The notes under the pieces are model-generated. The model did not search any database and was not told the DNA's origin. It saw only the letters and a program-made list of their open reading frames with translations. From Ligustrum vulgare (lineage: Eukaryota > Streptophyta > Magnoliopsida > Lamiales > Oleaceae), in NCBI GenBank assembly GCA_963555705.1, contig OY743172.1, positions 26,473,446 to 26,537,445 on the forward strand: a stretch of DNA of 64,000 nt. Reading direction: 5' to 3'. The position numbers were made by a program, and so were the translations under genes. This document shows positions 24,317 to 35,479 of this stretch, one piece after another. Numbering within the stretch: the stretch's first letter is position 1; the number at the start of each line of letters is the position of its first letter.

Positions 24317-25896
24317 GAACTCCACTTGTCTATCAGGTGGTAAGTGGAGTACCAGACAGTTCTTTTGGAAATACGTCTCGAAAATCACATACCACAGGTA
24401 CATCTTCAATCTTTACTATATCTTGTTCTTTTCCCAAGACGTTGACTAGAAACCCTTGACATGTTTCTTTTCTCAACAACTTATCGACTTGTAGGGCTGA
24501 TATCAATTTAAGATGGTTTGGTCTTTATTCCAAAGAAAGAAAATTCTTCTTCTCCCAATTTTTGGAAAGACACAAACTTATCTCTACAACAGATGGTTGC
24601 ATAATTACAACCCAACCAATCCATACCCAATATCACATCAAAATCTTTCATCTCTATTAGATAAAGATTAGCTTCTAATGTTTTTCCCCCAATTTCCAAC
24701 TTCACTGACCTAGATAATTGGTTTGTGTTCAATGTTTTGCCTGAGGGGATGCTAACTTCTAGTGTGTTCCTTGACTTATCACAAGTAATATTTGTTTTAG
24801 CAATAAAAGTCGTTGATACAAAAGAGTGAGTAGCTCTTGAATCAAACAAAACATAAGTAGGTGTAGTAGATATCTGTAAAATACCTGCAATAACCTTCGA
24901 GTTCTCTTCTGCATCCGCCTAAGTCAGTGTAAAAACTCGTGCTTTTCCTTCCTTATTATGATCATTGTTATCATCCTTATTTTGGACAAAGGTGGGACAA
25001 TCCTTCGCAATATGACCTGGCTTTCCACATCGAAAACATGCATTCTTCCCAAACAAGCATTCACCGCGATGTGACTTACCACACTTAGAACATGGTGCTA
25101 CTGTAGTCACTAAGGCCTTATTGGCACTAGATCCAGTATTAGCTTTCTTATTTTGCCATTTCCCTTTTCCTTTGTCTTGACCATTCCACTTTCTCTTTCC
25201 AAATGGCTCTTTCTTCTCCTGGCTGGGCAAATGATTGTAGTTCTCTGCATTAACCTTCTGGTACCAAATAGCGTTAGCTCATTCTAGCATCTCACGGTAT
25301 TATGTAAAATGGTGTGACATAAGGATCATGCCTATGTCTGGGTGTAACCCTTGCTCAAACCTTCGGGTCTTCTTGTCTTCTGTGTCAACTAGGTGTGGAG
25401 CATATCTTGATAGTTGGTCAAACTTTCACTCATAGTCCGTTAGGGACATGCCACCCTGCTTGAGCTGAAGGAATTCGTTCTCCTTGAAATCCCTTAGTGA
25501 TTGAGGAAAATACTTTTCCTTCACTTCCTCCTTGAATTGGTCCCACGTTAGGACTTGTTGCTGCTCTTCGGTCCTAGTTCGCGACATTGAATCCCCCTAA
25601 TGACTTGCATCGCCCGTAAACATAAACTCCGCACACTGGACCTTTTGAGCATCAGTGCATGCTATTATCCGAAAGATACGTTCCAACTTGCGAAGCCATT
25701 CCTCAACTACTAGTGGACCTGATGCTCCATCGAAGGTAGGAGGCTTATGTCGGCGAAAAAACTCCACGATTGATGTGTGAGGCAATGGGGCATTAGGAAT
25801 TGGTGGTGCGGGTGGAGCCGGATTCTGTCTATTGCCCAGATCTTGAACTGCTTGTATGAGGTCTCTAATCAAGTTGTTTTGATTTGATTGGGCCAT
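24317..25896 (-). pseudogene. gag and protease of unit B (broken)
   Basis: Gag starts at an ATG at 25896 (MAQSNQNNLIRDLIQAVQDL), with a Pro-rich linker and the capsid entry FRRHKPPTFDG. A CCHC knuckle, CFRCGKPGHIAKDCP, lies at about 25000-25045, preceded by a second Cys-rich motif CSKCGKSHRGEC. The protease has FDSRATHSFVS at about 24814-24846, where the catalytic DSGA reads DSRA (Gly to Arg), followed by ILGMDWLG at about 24616-24639. A stop near 25597 and a frameshift around 25240 interrupt it. In an intact element this makes the particle and its processing enzyme. Confidence 0.85.
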
Positions 25897-26096
25897 TTCC
25901 TAGGAAATGATATCTTTTATTAAATATCAATACCATAATACTTAAAATGAAAAGGGAGAAGTGAATCTTTAACAACTTGATCACATATTATATTTTTTTC
26001 CACATTCTTCAAATAGGGAAAGAAATACAATAACTTTATTATCATCATAATTTTCTCAAATTAAACAGGAAATATTTTCCATATCCTTTAATCGTT

Positions 26097-26609
26097 CTAC
26101 TTCTGGTCCTCTTCCAGGTCTTCCTCTGGATCTTCCTCTTCCTCTTCATTAGCATTTGCCCCAACTAGCTTTGTAACTTTGTACTCATTAGTATTTTCCC
26201 CGACTGGCTGTGTAACTTCGTTATCTGAAGTCACTGCCGACTCTAATCCCAAATGAGATATAACATAACCAACAACCGTTTCCCAATTTTGGATGTAGGC
26301 ATTGCAAAAGTCTACAAAGTCAAGTTTCTTAGGTTCACCTTCTAAAATTTGAGATAGCATGCTTTCTTGTATTTGTTTTCCAATACGTTTCTCGCAAGAA
26401 GCAACAGTTTCTAGTAAGTGGCTTATAGCTTGTCGATCGCTAATCATGTAACCTGCTTCACTTGCTTTTAACCAATGTTCATGCACGCTTCGAATATGAC
26501 TTTCCAAATCTAGGGATTCGTCTACCTTGAAGTTTACATAAACTCGAATATCTCTCTCTTGTTGGCTAACCTCATTTCTTCTCCTAGAACTTTGATTTCT
26601 CCTTGCCAT
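26097..26609 (-). CDS. Extra 170-aa ORF upstream of gag in unit B, unknown function
   Basis: An intact frame from a true ATG, lying between the primer site and gag on the same strand. The N-terminus is basic (RRNQSSRRRNE). The middle is likely helical, with SHIRSVHEHWLKASEAGYMI. The C-terminus is strongly acidic (EEEEEDPEEDLEEDQK) after two similar blocks, VTQPVGENTNEYK and VTKLVGANANEEE. I recognise no domain. Some plant gypsy lineages carry an additional ORF in this place, so it is probably an accessory retrotransposon protein. Staying open in an otherwise broken element could be chance. Confidence 0.5.
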   Translation of the reverse strand: MARRNQSSRRRNEVSQQERDIRVYVNFKVDESLDLESHIRSVHEHWLKASEAGYMISDRQAISHLLETVASCEKRIGKQIQESMLSQILEGEPKKLDFVDFCNAYIQNWETVVGYVISHLGLESAVTSDNEVTQPVGENTNEYKVTKLVGANANEEEEEDPEEDLEEDQK

Positions 26610-27039
26610 CTGTCACTCATAATTTTAGTTTCTATCCAATACATGCCATTTAAAACATCATTCATTTTTCTTTTGTACATAAGACACACATAAAATACAA
26701 GAATGTATCGCAACATGAAAATCATAACTACAGAATCAAAATTTGATTTTTCTTATTTTGACATACCTGGGTCGTAGGATGAGATCAACGATGGATGCGA
26801 TGGTGCCATGGAGTACCGTACTTTTCATAAATTCTCGTGCATGAATTTTCTTTTTTTTAAAAGTAACACATATGTGAAAACCAAGTAATCAATCAACAAT
26901 TTAAAATGCATCATGAATTTATAAAATAAAATATGAAAATCCATGAATTTATTGCATTTAGAAAACATCGTCTTCCAACAATCAATGAACTTAAATAAAA
27001 TCTTTAAACATATAAGTCTACAGAATCGACTAAAACTAT
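26610..27039 (-). other. Leader of unit B
   Basis: Non-coding, AT-rich sequence between the primer site and the extra ORF. Short frames here have no motif. Confidence 0.6.
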
Positions 27040-27051
27040 GCTCTGATACCA
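27040..27051 (-). other. Primer-binding site of unit B (iMet type)
   Basis: On the minus strand this reads TGGTATCAGAGC. It is followed outward by only TGTAACGCCCCAAACCAGCA (27052-27071) before the target duplication, so almost the whole 5' LTR is missing. Confidence 0.9.
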
Positions 27052-27071
27052 TGCTGGTTTGGGGCGTTACA

Positions 27072-28333
27072 TAAGGAGTTAGTAAAAGCTGCCCAAGAAG
27101 GAAAGACGCGACGATTTTGGGTAGATGACGGCTTACTCTACACCACAAGACAGCGAGTCTATGTTCCTAAGTGGAACAACTTGCGGCGGGATATTATCAA
27201 GGAGAACCATGACACAAGTGGGTTGGTCATCCTAGGCAGAAACGCACATTAGCACTACTTGAACGAGCTTACTATTGACCGCAAATGAAAGATATGGTGG
27301 AGCTCTATGTAAAAACTTGTCTTGTGTGCCAACAAGACAAGGTGGAAACAAGGTCACCAACAGGTTTGTTGGAGCCTCTATTAGTCCCGGAGCATCCATG
27401 GGACTCTATCACCATGGACTTCATTAGTGCCTTGCCTAAGTCCGAAGGATTCGGGTCAATAATGGTGGTAGTTGATCAATTCTCAAAGTATGGCACATTC
27501 ATCCCAGCCACTAAGGATTGCACGGCGGAAGAAGCAGCAAGGCTATTCTTCAAGAATGCGGTGAAGTATTTGGGGTTGCCGCGAAGCATAATAAGTGATC
27601 GAGACCCTCGATTCACGGGTTGGCTATTGACGGAGTTTTTCAAACTCCTTTACTCAGACCTACATTTCTCTACAAGATTTCACCCTCAAACAGATGGACA
27701 AACAGAATGGGTGAATGCGTTGTTGGAGTGCTATCTTCGGCACTTTGTAAGTGGCAATCAAAGAGAGTGGGTCAAGCTCCTAGATATTGCTCAATTTTCC
27801 TACAACTTACAAAGGAGTGAAGCCACATGGCAGAGTCCATTCGAGTTAGCATCGGGACAACAACCACTAACGCCCCACACATCGTCCACTTCTATTGAAG
27901 TAGGGAAAAGCCCCGAAGCATAAAAAATGGCTACGTCAAGGAAGGAGCATGCCGACTTAGCCCGATCTTGCTTAAACAAAGCACGGAGACGCCTGAAGAA
28001 GTGGGCCGATAAGAAGAGACAGCCTTCGGAGTTTAAGGTTGGTGACCAAGTCCTTGTAAAAATATTACCGCAACAATTCAAGGCGTACCGAAGAGTGCAC
28101 AAAGGCTTGGTACGAAAATACGAAGGGCCGTTCCCAGTGGTGGATAAGGTTGGAAAGGTATCCTATTGCCTTGACCTACCTAGCACTTTGAAGATCCATC
28201 CCGTCTTCCATGTAAGCATGTTGAAGCCTTATCACGAAGACATGGAAGACCTTAGTCGAGGAAAGTCGCAACGAGCACCTCCGATTGTGACTATGTCTTT
28301 TGACAAGGAGGTTGATGAGGTTTTGTCGGATCG
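27072..28333 (+). pseudogene. Integrase of element A (broken)
   Basis: The frame continues across the taagg duplication. The zinc-binding part ends with CLVCQQDK (about 27322-27345). The catalytic core has MDFISALP, ISDRDPRF and a third acidic residue in the region after GQTE (about 27415-27715). The C-terminal domain includes FKVGDQVLVK and ends with HPVFHVSMLKPY (about 28198-28233). A TGA at 27276 replaces Trp in YYW, a frameshift lies near 27230, and there is a stop near 27922. The chromodomain has only just begun when solo LTR G interrupts at 28333. Confidence 0.9.
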
Positions 28334-28867
28334 TGTAGCGACCAAGATTGTTTTTACGCATTTAATAATTATTCTAAAATCATGAAAACGGCGTCGCTGC
28401 GATCTCATCCATTTTTAAGTTAACGTCACGACGCGTTCGTCTAGCCAAATCGAGAAATATCGAGTTAATTCAATTTTTAAACTAAATTCCGAATTTTCCA
28501 AAATTTTATTATTTTAAGTATTTATTTAAATTATTATTTTCAAAATCATATTAAATTTCAAGTTTCATCAATCTTATTTTATCAGTTTAATTCTTCCAAC
28601 CAGTTGAATTCGCGTGCGAATTTTCCTCGAATTACGTGCAATGCTTGTCTAGGTTTCCACACCACCAACCCCCATCCATCACATCAATCCAATACTACAC
28701 CATACCTGTCAACCTCTCTTATACACTACACAATCCAACCATCACCAGCCTCACTCTGATTTTTTCCAGCATTCACCTCAGCAAGCTTCATTAGCCTCCC
28801 CCGCAGTCAGGTAGCATTTCCTTCCTCCTTCATCACCATTTTTCCAGCATACACCTAGAACCACCAC

Positions 28868-29250
28868 CATCATCATCATCATCACCACTACATCTCCACC
28901 ACCGTGCAACCACTGCCACCTCCACCATCAGCAAACCAACCCACCAATCAAACCAAATCATCACCATCACCACACAAACCGCCCCAACACACTCATCACG
29001 CCACCAACCTCCACGGTCACGGCCAACCTCCAGCAAACCAACTACCAAGCCCCACTCATCGTACAACCATCATCACCACCACCACGGCCAAGACCAACCC
29101 CCTGCAGCACCTTCCACCAAACACCACCCCCTCAACCTGCACAAATCGTCCACACAACCACCCAAATCGCACCCCTCACTCCGGGTTTCCACAGAAAAAC
29201 TCAACCCATTTCCACCATCACAACCGGCACCATCATCACCATCACCGCAC
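28868..29250. repeat. CCA/CAT-rich low-complexity block in LTR G
   Basis: Dense CCA, ACC and ATC trinucleotides. Frames through it encode only His, Pro, Thr and Asn runs. Confidence 0.85.
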
Positions 29251-29739
29251 ACTCAGTCAGCCTCAAAATCAACCAAAATGAAACCAAGATGAACCCTAGT
29301 TGCTTACCTCAACCACCGCCGGAAATTGCAGCCCAAGTTCAAATTTGGAGCCTCGTTTGCCTCGGTTTTTAGACCCATCTCGCACCAAACTCTCACACAA
29401 CCGGAACCCCTCCTTGGCCGCCTCTTACCGCCACCCTGCGGCGGCGTTCCGCCGGCCAATCGCCGATCGTGGTGCCGGATTTTGGTTGGGGGGGGGGGGG
29501 CTCGCACGCTCCGTCGCCTCTGTCTCTCATCTTGAGAGAGAGATTTATATGTATATATTTGTATAGTTTCAAACTTTGTGGAAAATTGCAGCTTAGCCCC
29601 AAGTTTTGAAATGTTTCAAAATCAGTCCCTGTAGTTTTAAAACTTATAAATTCAATCCTTAAGTTTTTAAATGACTTTAATTAACCCTTCATTTTTAAAA
29701 TCACTTATTTCAAGCCCTACAATTTAATATTCATTTTGA

Positions 29740-29900
29740 GCTTCGACCCAACTTTTAAAAATTACTCATTTTAGCCCCTCAACTTTCAAATTACTCATTT
29801 TAGTCCCACAACTTTCAAATTACTCATTTCAGTCCTTCAACTTTCAAAGTATTCATTTTAGTCCCTCAACTTTCAAATCATCAATTTCAGTCCCCAAATT
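29740..29900. repeat. Tandem minirepeat (about 33 bp) in LTR G
   Basis: About four to five diverged units of the type tcaactttcaaattactcat followed by tttagtccc, in direct orientation. Confidence 0.8.
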
Positions 29901-30820
29901 GTAATTTATCATTTTAACTATAAATTTCAAAAGACTAATTCGACTTAATCTTCTAATTGGCTAGACGAAGCGTACGGAGAATTAAAAAATTGAAGTCATT
30001 TCCCGCTAAACTTTGCACTCGTCAAGTTTAAGGTAGACTCGCCCCTATTAATTGATTTAAATTATGATTACATGTGAATGTGTATGTTATGTGATTTATG
30101 TGAAAGTTATTTTCATGAAAAGAGACGAGAATGTATTTCTTCGGAAATAATTATGTTGTTATGCTTGTCATAACTTACTTACTTTATGCATGAGAAAGAA
30201 AGAAGAGAATATCTTGCAAGATAAATGATGATGTTATGCATAACATACGTGCCTTAAGTGCACGAGACGAGACTACCCACAGCCGATGATTTTTAAAGAG
30301 CCTATGATTTTTCAAAGAGAAACCCCGTACTTTAATGCATAAGACGAGACTACCCACACCCTATGTTTCTAAAGAGCCCGCATTTATGTGTTCAATTATA
30401 TTGTAGATTAATTAATTGGCGATGAGTCTACTGAGTATTTTCTATGAAATGCTCATGTCTATTTTTAACAATATTTGCAGATTTCGGAGAAGGTGGTCAA
30501 TGATGGATGATAGTGGCAATAGTCGTTAAATAATTGAGAATCTTATTTTGATGATCCATATTTTTAAACTTTGGCTATTTTTGAGATTTTCAATTATTTG
30601 AGAAATTATGGTATTGCCGAATGATTTGTATTATTAATGGTTCGATTCGTTATTTTGAATTATTTCATAAATGTTCTCGAGTTTTATCGATCATTACAGT
30701 TGATTTAATGTTGCCAAAAACGAATTTCAGTGATTTCTTCCGCTAGAATATTATTTTAAAATTTAGACCAGAAAATGACGTGGTAAACCAGGTATTTAGA
30801 ATTCGGGGCGCTACAGATCG

Positions 30821-30923
30821 TGTGGTTCGTAGGCGTGGAGTACCTCCTTGCCAACAATTTTTGATAAAGTTGAAGGGATTGCCCGAGTTCGAAGCAACAT
30901 GGGAGACTCGAGGAAACTTGTGA
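30821..30923 (+). pseudogene. Chromodomain tail of element A
   Basis: After the second gatcg the frame of element A resumes with VVRRRGVPPCQQFLIKLKGL, then EATWETR and a TGA stop at 30921-30923. This is the C-terminal half of a chromodomain fused to integrase, which targets insertion to chromatin in this lineage. Confidence 0.85.
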
Positions 30924-31893
30924 AAAGAAATCATTTCTTTTCATATATTGTTCTTCATCATATTCTTCCCAAAAAGAGGTGCATGATAGACTTTTTTAGT
31001 ATAATTTTATTTTTAAAGAATTAATTAATAATTTGAAGTGTTTTTCTAATAAATAATCATTAATTTTAATAAATATTGTTACATTAATTTATTCTTCTTT
31101 CTTTTTACTGACAATTTCTTTATTCATATTATTACATTATTATTTTAATAAAAATTACCGATCGATCAATTGTTTAATAAAAATTATATGAACTAATCAT
31201 TAAAATCTGTAATATATTTTTGCATATTTTTGTTATTTAAATTTATAATAAAAAATAGAAAAATGAAAAGAATCAGTAAATAAATAAAAATAATGTGAAA
31301 ATGATGAATGAATTAAAGAAATCTTAAGTTTGTAAAATTAACCCAAATTAATTGGATTCGTCTTAAAAATTCGTATAATAGTTATTTATTTTAATTTGAT
31401 AAGAAAAAACCACAATAGAAATTAATCATCTATGAGTAAAATGAATTTAGTTAGTTAATTATAGATAATATTATAGGACTTAAATGATATAATTTAAAAT
31501 GAATTAGTTATTAAGGAAAAATATAAAATATAAAATAAAACTTTACCTTTAATTTTTTATATGATTTTACGGACAATATATTTATAATTTACTCTCACTT
31601 GTTAGCTTGCATTAAACTTCTCATTGTCATATTTAATTTAACACACATATTACATATTTTTTGATTTTAAAATAATACAATAATTATTATAAGAATAATA
31701 ATAAAATAGAAAAAATAACATTTTGATGTTATTAATAGCATATCATGGATGCCAATGCAATTAATGGCACGTGAAAATAATAATTTCTAAAATATTTAAT
31801 ATATTATTTTTTAGCAAAATATTTTCAAATTTAGAAAGTTTTTTGGCGAGAAACTATTTGTATATTTTGGTAACGGTTATTCTACTTTTATAT

Positions 31894-33660
31894 ACTAGTA
31901 GTTGTCTACTCGTGCGATGCACGGAATATATAATTTTTAAATCATAATTTTGAAAATATCTTGATTATACAATCATATCAAATAAAAAATAAAATTCAAA
32001 TAAAATTTCAATACAAAATGTTATTGAATTTGAAATTTTAAAAAAGAAAAAACTAATCAAAATAAAAAATGCTACATGTATACTAAGTATACCGCGCCAC
32101 TCAAAATTTAACACTTAATTAAATTTTTATATAAAATTTCTTTTGACTTTTAATTATTACATTTTTCTCTAAAAAATTGTTCACCTCATCACATATTTCT
32201 CTTTTAATATGTTATGATTTTTTATTAACTGTATTTTTTAATGTGTTACTTACATATATTTTATTTTTCCTTATTTTTTAACCATGTCAATTTTTGTCAA
32301 AATGATGAAATGATTAAGCCTCCATTTGGGAATATTGTTTGATTTATAAACTTGTTTATTTATGATTTTGAGGTAAAAAATAATAGCTGAAAATTGGATA
32401 GAGAAAATTTGCTTGGTGAAAAAGTTGATAGAAAATAATTAATTATTTTGTAACATGCGTATTAAAAAGCCTACTCATTTGTTGACATATTAGGAAGTAA
32501 AATTTCAATGATTTTATTTATTTATTTTCAAAATATATTAATTCAATTTTTTTCATTTCTGACATAACAAATTTATATAGCATATATTTATTTATTTTAA
32601 AATATATTAATCCAAAATTTTCATTTTCAATATAACAGATTTACATAGATATGATATGACATTTATTTATGTTCAAATATATTAATCCAATTTTTTTCAT
32701 TTCTTACATAACACATGTTATTGAGTTTGAAAATTTAAAAAAGACAACTAATCAAAATAAAAAATTCTGCATGTACACTCAATGTACCGCGTCACTCAAA
32801 GTTTGACACTTAATTAAATTTTTTATATTAAATTTCTTTTGACTATTATTTACGTTGTTCTCTGAAAATTTTCTCACCTTATCACCTATTTTCTTTTTAA
32901 TATGTTATAATTTTTAATTAACTTTATTTTTTAATATGTTGCTTACATATATTTTATTCGAAATCCAATATATTACTTAATATATTTTATTTTTCCTTAT
33001 TTTTTAAACATATCGATTTTTGTCAAAATGATGAAATGATTAAATTTTCTACCAATTTATCATTGGTGGTAAAAAGTTGATAGCAAATAAGTAATTATTT
33101 TTTGTAATATGCTTATTGAAAAAAACCTACTCATTTATTGACATATTAGGAAGTAAAACTTCAATGATTTTATTTATTTATTTTGAAAATATATTAATTC
33201 AAAATATTCATTTCTAACTTAAAAAATTTATATAGCACGTATTTATTTATTTTCAAATATATTAATCCAAAATTTTCATTTTCAATATAATACATTTACA
33301 TAGATATGACTTCTATTTATGTTCAAATATATATTAATACAGTTTTTCATTTCCTACGTAACAAATTTACATAGATATTGCATTTATTTATGTTCAAATA
33401 TATTAATCCAATTTTTTTTTCATTTTCAATGTAATACATTTACACATAGTACATTTATTACAACTCTTACTAAATATGTAATAAATAATAAATTTTCTTA
33501 CAAAAATCTTTATCTTTTCTTTATTTATTTATATTTTTTTATATAGAAGTAGAAGTGATGAGAGGTGGTCATTAAATGTAATTTTTCCTTTCAAAATTAC
33601 GCTCTCTTCTAATTTCTGCTTTTATATATAATATATCTACTTTTTGTAGATATAAAGATA
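31894..33660 (-). mobile_element. Possible Helitron-like element
   Basis: On the minus strand the sequence ends with a hairpin, CGTGCATCGCACG (31911-31923), followed by CTAGT (31894-31898). That is the hairpin plus CTRRT arrangement of Helitron 3' ends. A candidate 5' end starting TC lies near 33658. The expected A/T insertion context is not clean, and there is no Rep/helicase gene. A similar end occurs at 63495-63521. Confidence 0.35.
32019..33430. repeat. Tandem duplication, unit about 697 bp
   Basis: The block starting tgttattgaatttgaaa at 32019 recurs at 32716 (tgttattgagtttgaaa), and the copies stay colinear through accgcg(c/t)cactcaaa, gacacttaattaaat-like words and repeated atattaatccaa words, to about 33430. 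Differences are substitutions and small indels, including an insertion near 32955-32985. Non-coding. Confidence 0.85.
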
Positions 33661-34100
33661 TTATACCAATATAAAAATTGATATAGAGGATTCCACGATT
33701 GAATTCTTAAATGGTATGGTAGATATATTGTGCCGATTAGTGATCAATGAATAATCAATTGAAAATGACAAAATTTCTTAAAAAACTAAAAAATGACAAG
33801 ATAGTAGATAACGACTCAACTCAACACATATCATGTGACATATCATCTATTTACCTTACATTTTCTCGTATTAAGCTCCAGGGCCCACCCACTTGACGAA
33901 AGGATGCAAATGACACACTCCCAATATAAATCATCACTTTATAAACAAATTTATATACTTGACATTTTTTTAAATCATTTTTCATTAATACATTTTATCT
34001 CGAAAGCATCACATTTTTTATTTATAAACAAGAACAGCTTACAAACAGAGGTTGAAAGCTTAGCTCGGGCACACCAAAGCAAAATCTGGAAGAAAAATTT

Positions 34101-35012
34101 TATTTCAAGTAGAAAATTCTTTTATGCCACAATTTTCACCCTATTTTAGACTTTTTGAAAAGACATATAAATAGAAAATCAACTCTACATTATAGATTGG
34201 TCGAAGATTGATTTAAAGAACAAGAAACACAAGGAGAGTTCACATCAAGATTCATGCAATAAAAATTCTTCTCCAATATTTTGTTTTTCGAGTGATAAAT
34301 TTGACATCTTTATATTATTTTATTTTTATTAACTAGGCTAAATTTCAATTTGTGCTAGTGCTTAAATTAATCTTTTTTATTTTCCTTATATTCTAGGATT
34401 TTGAATTCCTTTTAAAAACAATTTATTGATTTATTGAGTAATTAATAGTTAAAAATTTATTTCAAGTAGAAAATTCTTTTGTGCCACGATGTTCACCCGA
34501 TTTTGAACTTCTTGAAAAGGCATATTAGTGTGTTCCCTAACGTAATCGTTACAATTTATAAATCAATTTATAAATAATACAATTTCTCAAATCATTTTTT
34601 TAATCATCCAAATTTTCTCTCTCCATTTTTCAACCGCACATCTTATTTTTTGAACAGTAAAAAATCGCTTATAAATTGTTAAAGTGTTACCAAAATAAAA
34701 ATAAACTCTAACTTCTTGAAAAGACAAATAGAAATCAACTCTACATTATAGATGGGCCGTTGATTGATTTAAAGAACAAGAAACACAAGGATAGTTCACA
34801 TCAAGATTCATGCAATAAAAATTCTTCTCCGATATTTTGTTCTTCGAGTGATAAATTTGACATCTTTATATTATTTTCTTTTTATTAATATTTTAAGCTA
34901 AATTTCAAATTGTGTTAGCATTTAAATTAATCTTTGTTATTTTCCTTATATTCTAGGATTTCGAATTCCTATTAAAAACAATTTATGGATTTATTGAGTA
35001 ATTGATACTTTT
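34101..35012. repeat. Direct duplication (about 350 bp) with MITE insertion
   Basis: 34101-34450 and 34461-35012 are two copies. Markers such as atttaaagaacaagaaacac occur at 34211 and 34767. The second copy is split at about 34527-34708 by a MITE-like insert whose edges repeat aacttcttgaaaag. No coding potential. Confidence 0.8.
34527..34708 (-). mobile_element. MITE-like insert (same family as 4010-4155)
   Basis: In reverse complement it begins ttttggtaacactttaac and shows the family core with gagagagaaaattt-like sequence. The duplicated host words on both sides (aacttcttgaaaag) mark an insertion. Confidence 0.5.
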
Positions 35013-35446
35013 CTTTCATGCATCTACTATTATTTGTGCGATGACCCTGTGATATTTTGTAATCCGTTCACTTGCAGTAAAGTTCTAAAGAAACAGGTCC
35101 TAATTTTTAAAAACTACTAGATTTCATACTCCTCCCTATGCATTATGCACCATGACACGGAATGGAAACACATTTTGAACCTACTTGATTATGTAAAAAA
35201 ATTTGATTTTTATAATTTTTTTTTTATGAATATGTGGTTTAAAAATATTTAAAAAGTTAAAAATGATGAACTTTATTAAGAATGAATGATTGAGATTAAA
35301 TTTGAAAAATTGTGGTAAAAATTTTATTTTTATCAAACAAGCTCTGAAAGTCTTATTTTATATGAGGCTCACAACTTTATACATTTTTCTATAATTTTTC
35401 CATTTATTTTTTAATTTTTTCCATACCAAACAGGCACTAAGATAAA

Positions 35447-35479
<33 letters not shown>

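Larger units (their letters stand above)
20595..27071 (-). mobile_element. Unit B: rearranged chromovirus-like gypsy element (TSD taagg)
   Basis: 6477 bp, starting TGTAGAAACACG and ending GGGGCGTTACA, between copies of taagg (20590-20594 and 27072-27076). Gypsy coding (extra ORF, gag, protease, RT, RNase H) is on the minus strand, with an iMet primer site at 27040-27051. The left 1.36 kb looks like an LTR, but only 20 bp of LTR remain beside the primer site. Integrase is cut off near 21970 where it joins LTR sequence. It has been rearranged by deletion, and possibly by inversion. Confidence 0.85.
28334..30815 (-). mobile_element. Solo LTR G (2.48 kb, TSD gatcg)
   Basis: Begins TGTAGCG and ends CGCTACA on the plus strand, between two copies of gatcg (28329-28333 and 30816-30820). 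There is no primer site, polypurine tract or internal coding, so only one LTR remains after recombination. On the minus strand a TATAAAT (29543-29549) is followed by a leader and a donor-like GAGGTAAGC near 29300, so I assign minus orientation. Length and ends fit the long LTRs of Tekay/Del-type chromoviruses. The His/Pro-rich open frames inside are CCA/CAT-repeat artefacts. Confidence 0.9.
5437..30923 (+). mobile_element. Chromodomain Ty3/gypsy retrotransposon A, interrupted three times
   Basis: A single degenerate + strand element can be followed through three insertions: 5' LTR, iMet-type primer site and gag-protease (5437-7706); RT-RNase H (19140-20594); integrase (27072-28333); chromodomain tail (30821-30923). 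The reading frame resumes after each insertion, and each junction carries a 5-bp target duplication. Without the insertions the element is about 5.1 kb. The chromodomain-type C-terminus, ending with a W in a WETRG motif, makes it a chromovirus. I find no complete 3' LTR: the purine-rich aaaaagagg followed by TGCATGA at about 30969-30985 matches only the first 7 bp of the 5' LTR. The element is dead, with many stops. Confidence 0.85.

Noticed and set aside
23571..24449. Two frames with Gly/Pro/Arg-rich ends
   Set aside because: They read through the terminal regions of the non-autonomous hAT element; no transposase motif.
28904..29281. His/Pro/Thr-rich 125-aa frame
   Set aside because: Produced by CCA/CAT low-complexity DNA inside the solo LTR; no domain and no start context.
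30969..30990. Start of a 3' LTR of element A
   Set aside because: A purine tract followed by TGCATGA matches the first 7 bp of the 5' LTR, but similarity stops at once; too short to call.
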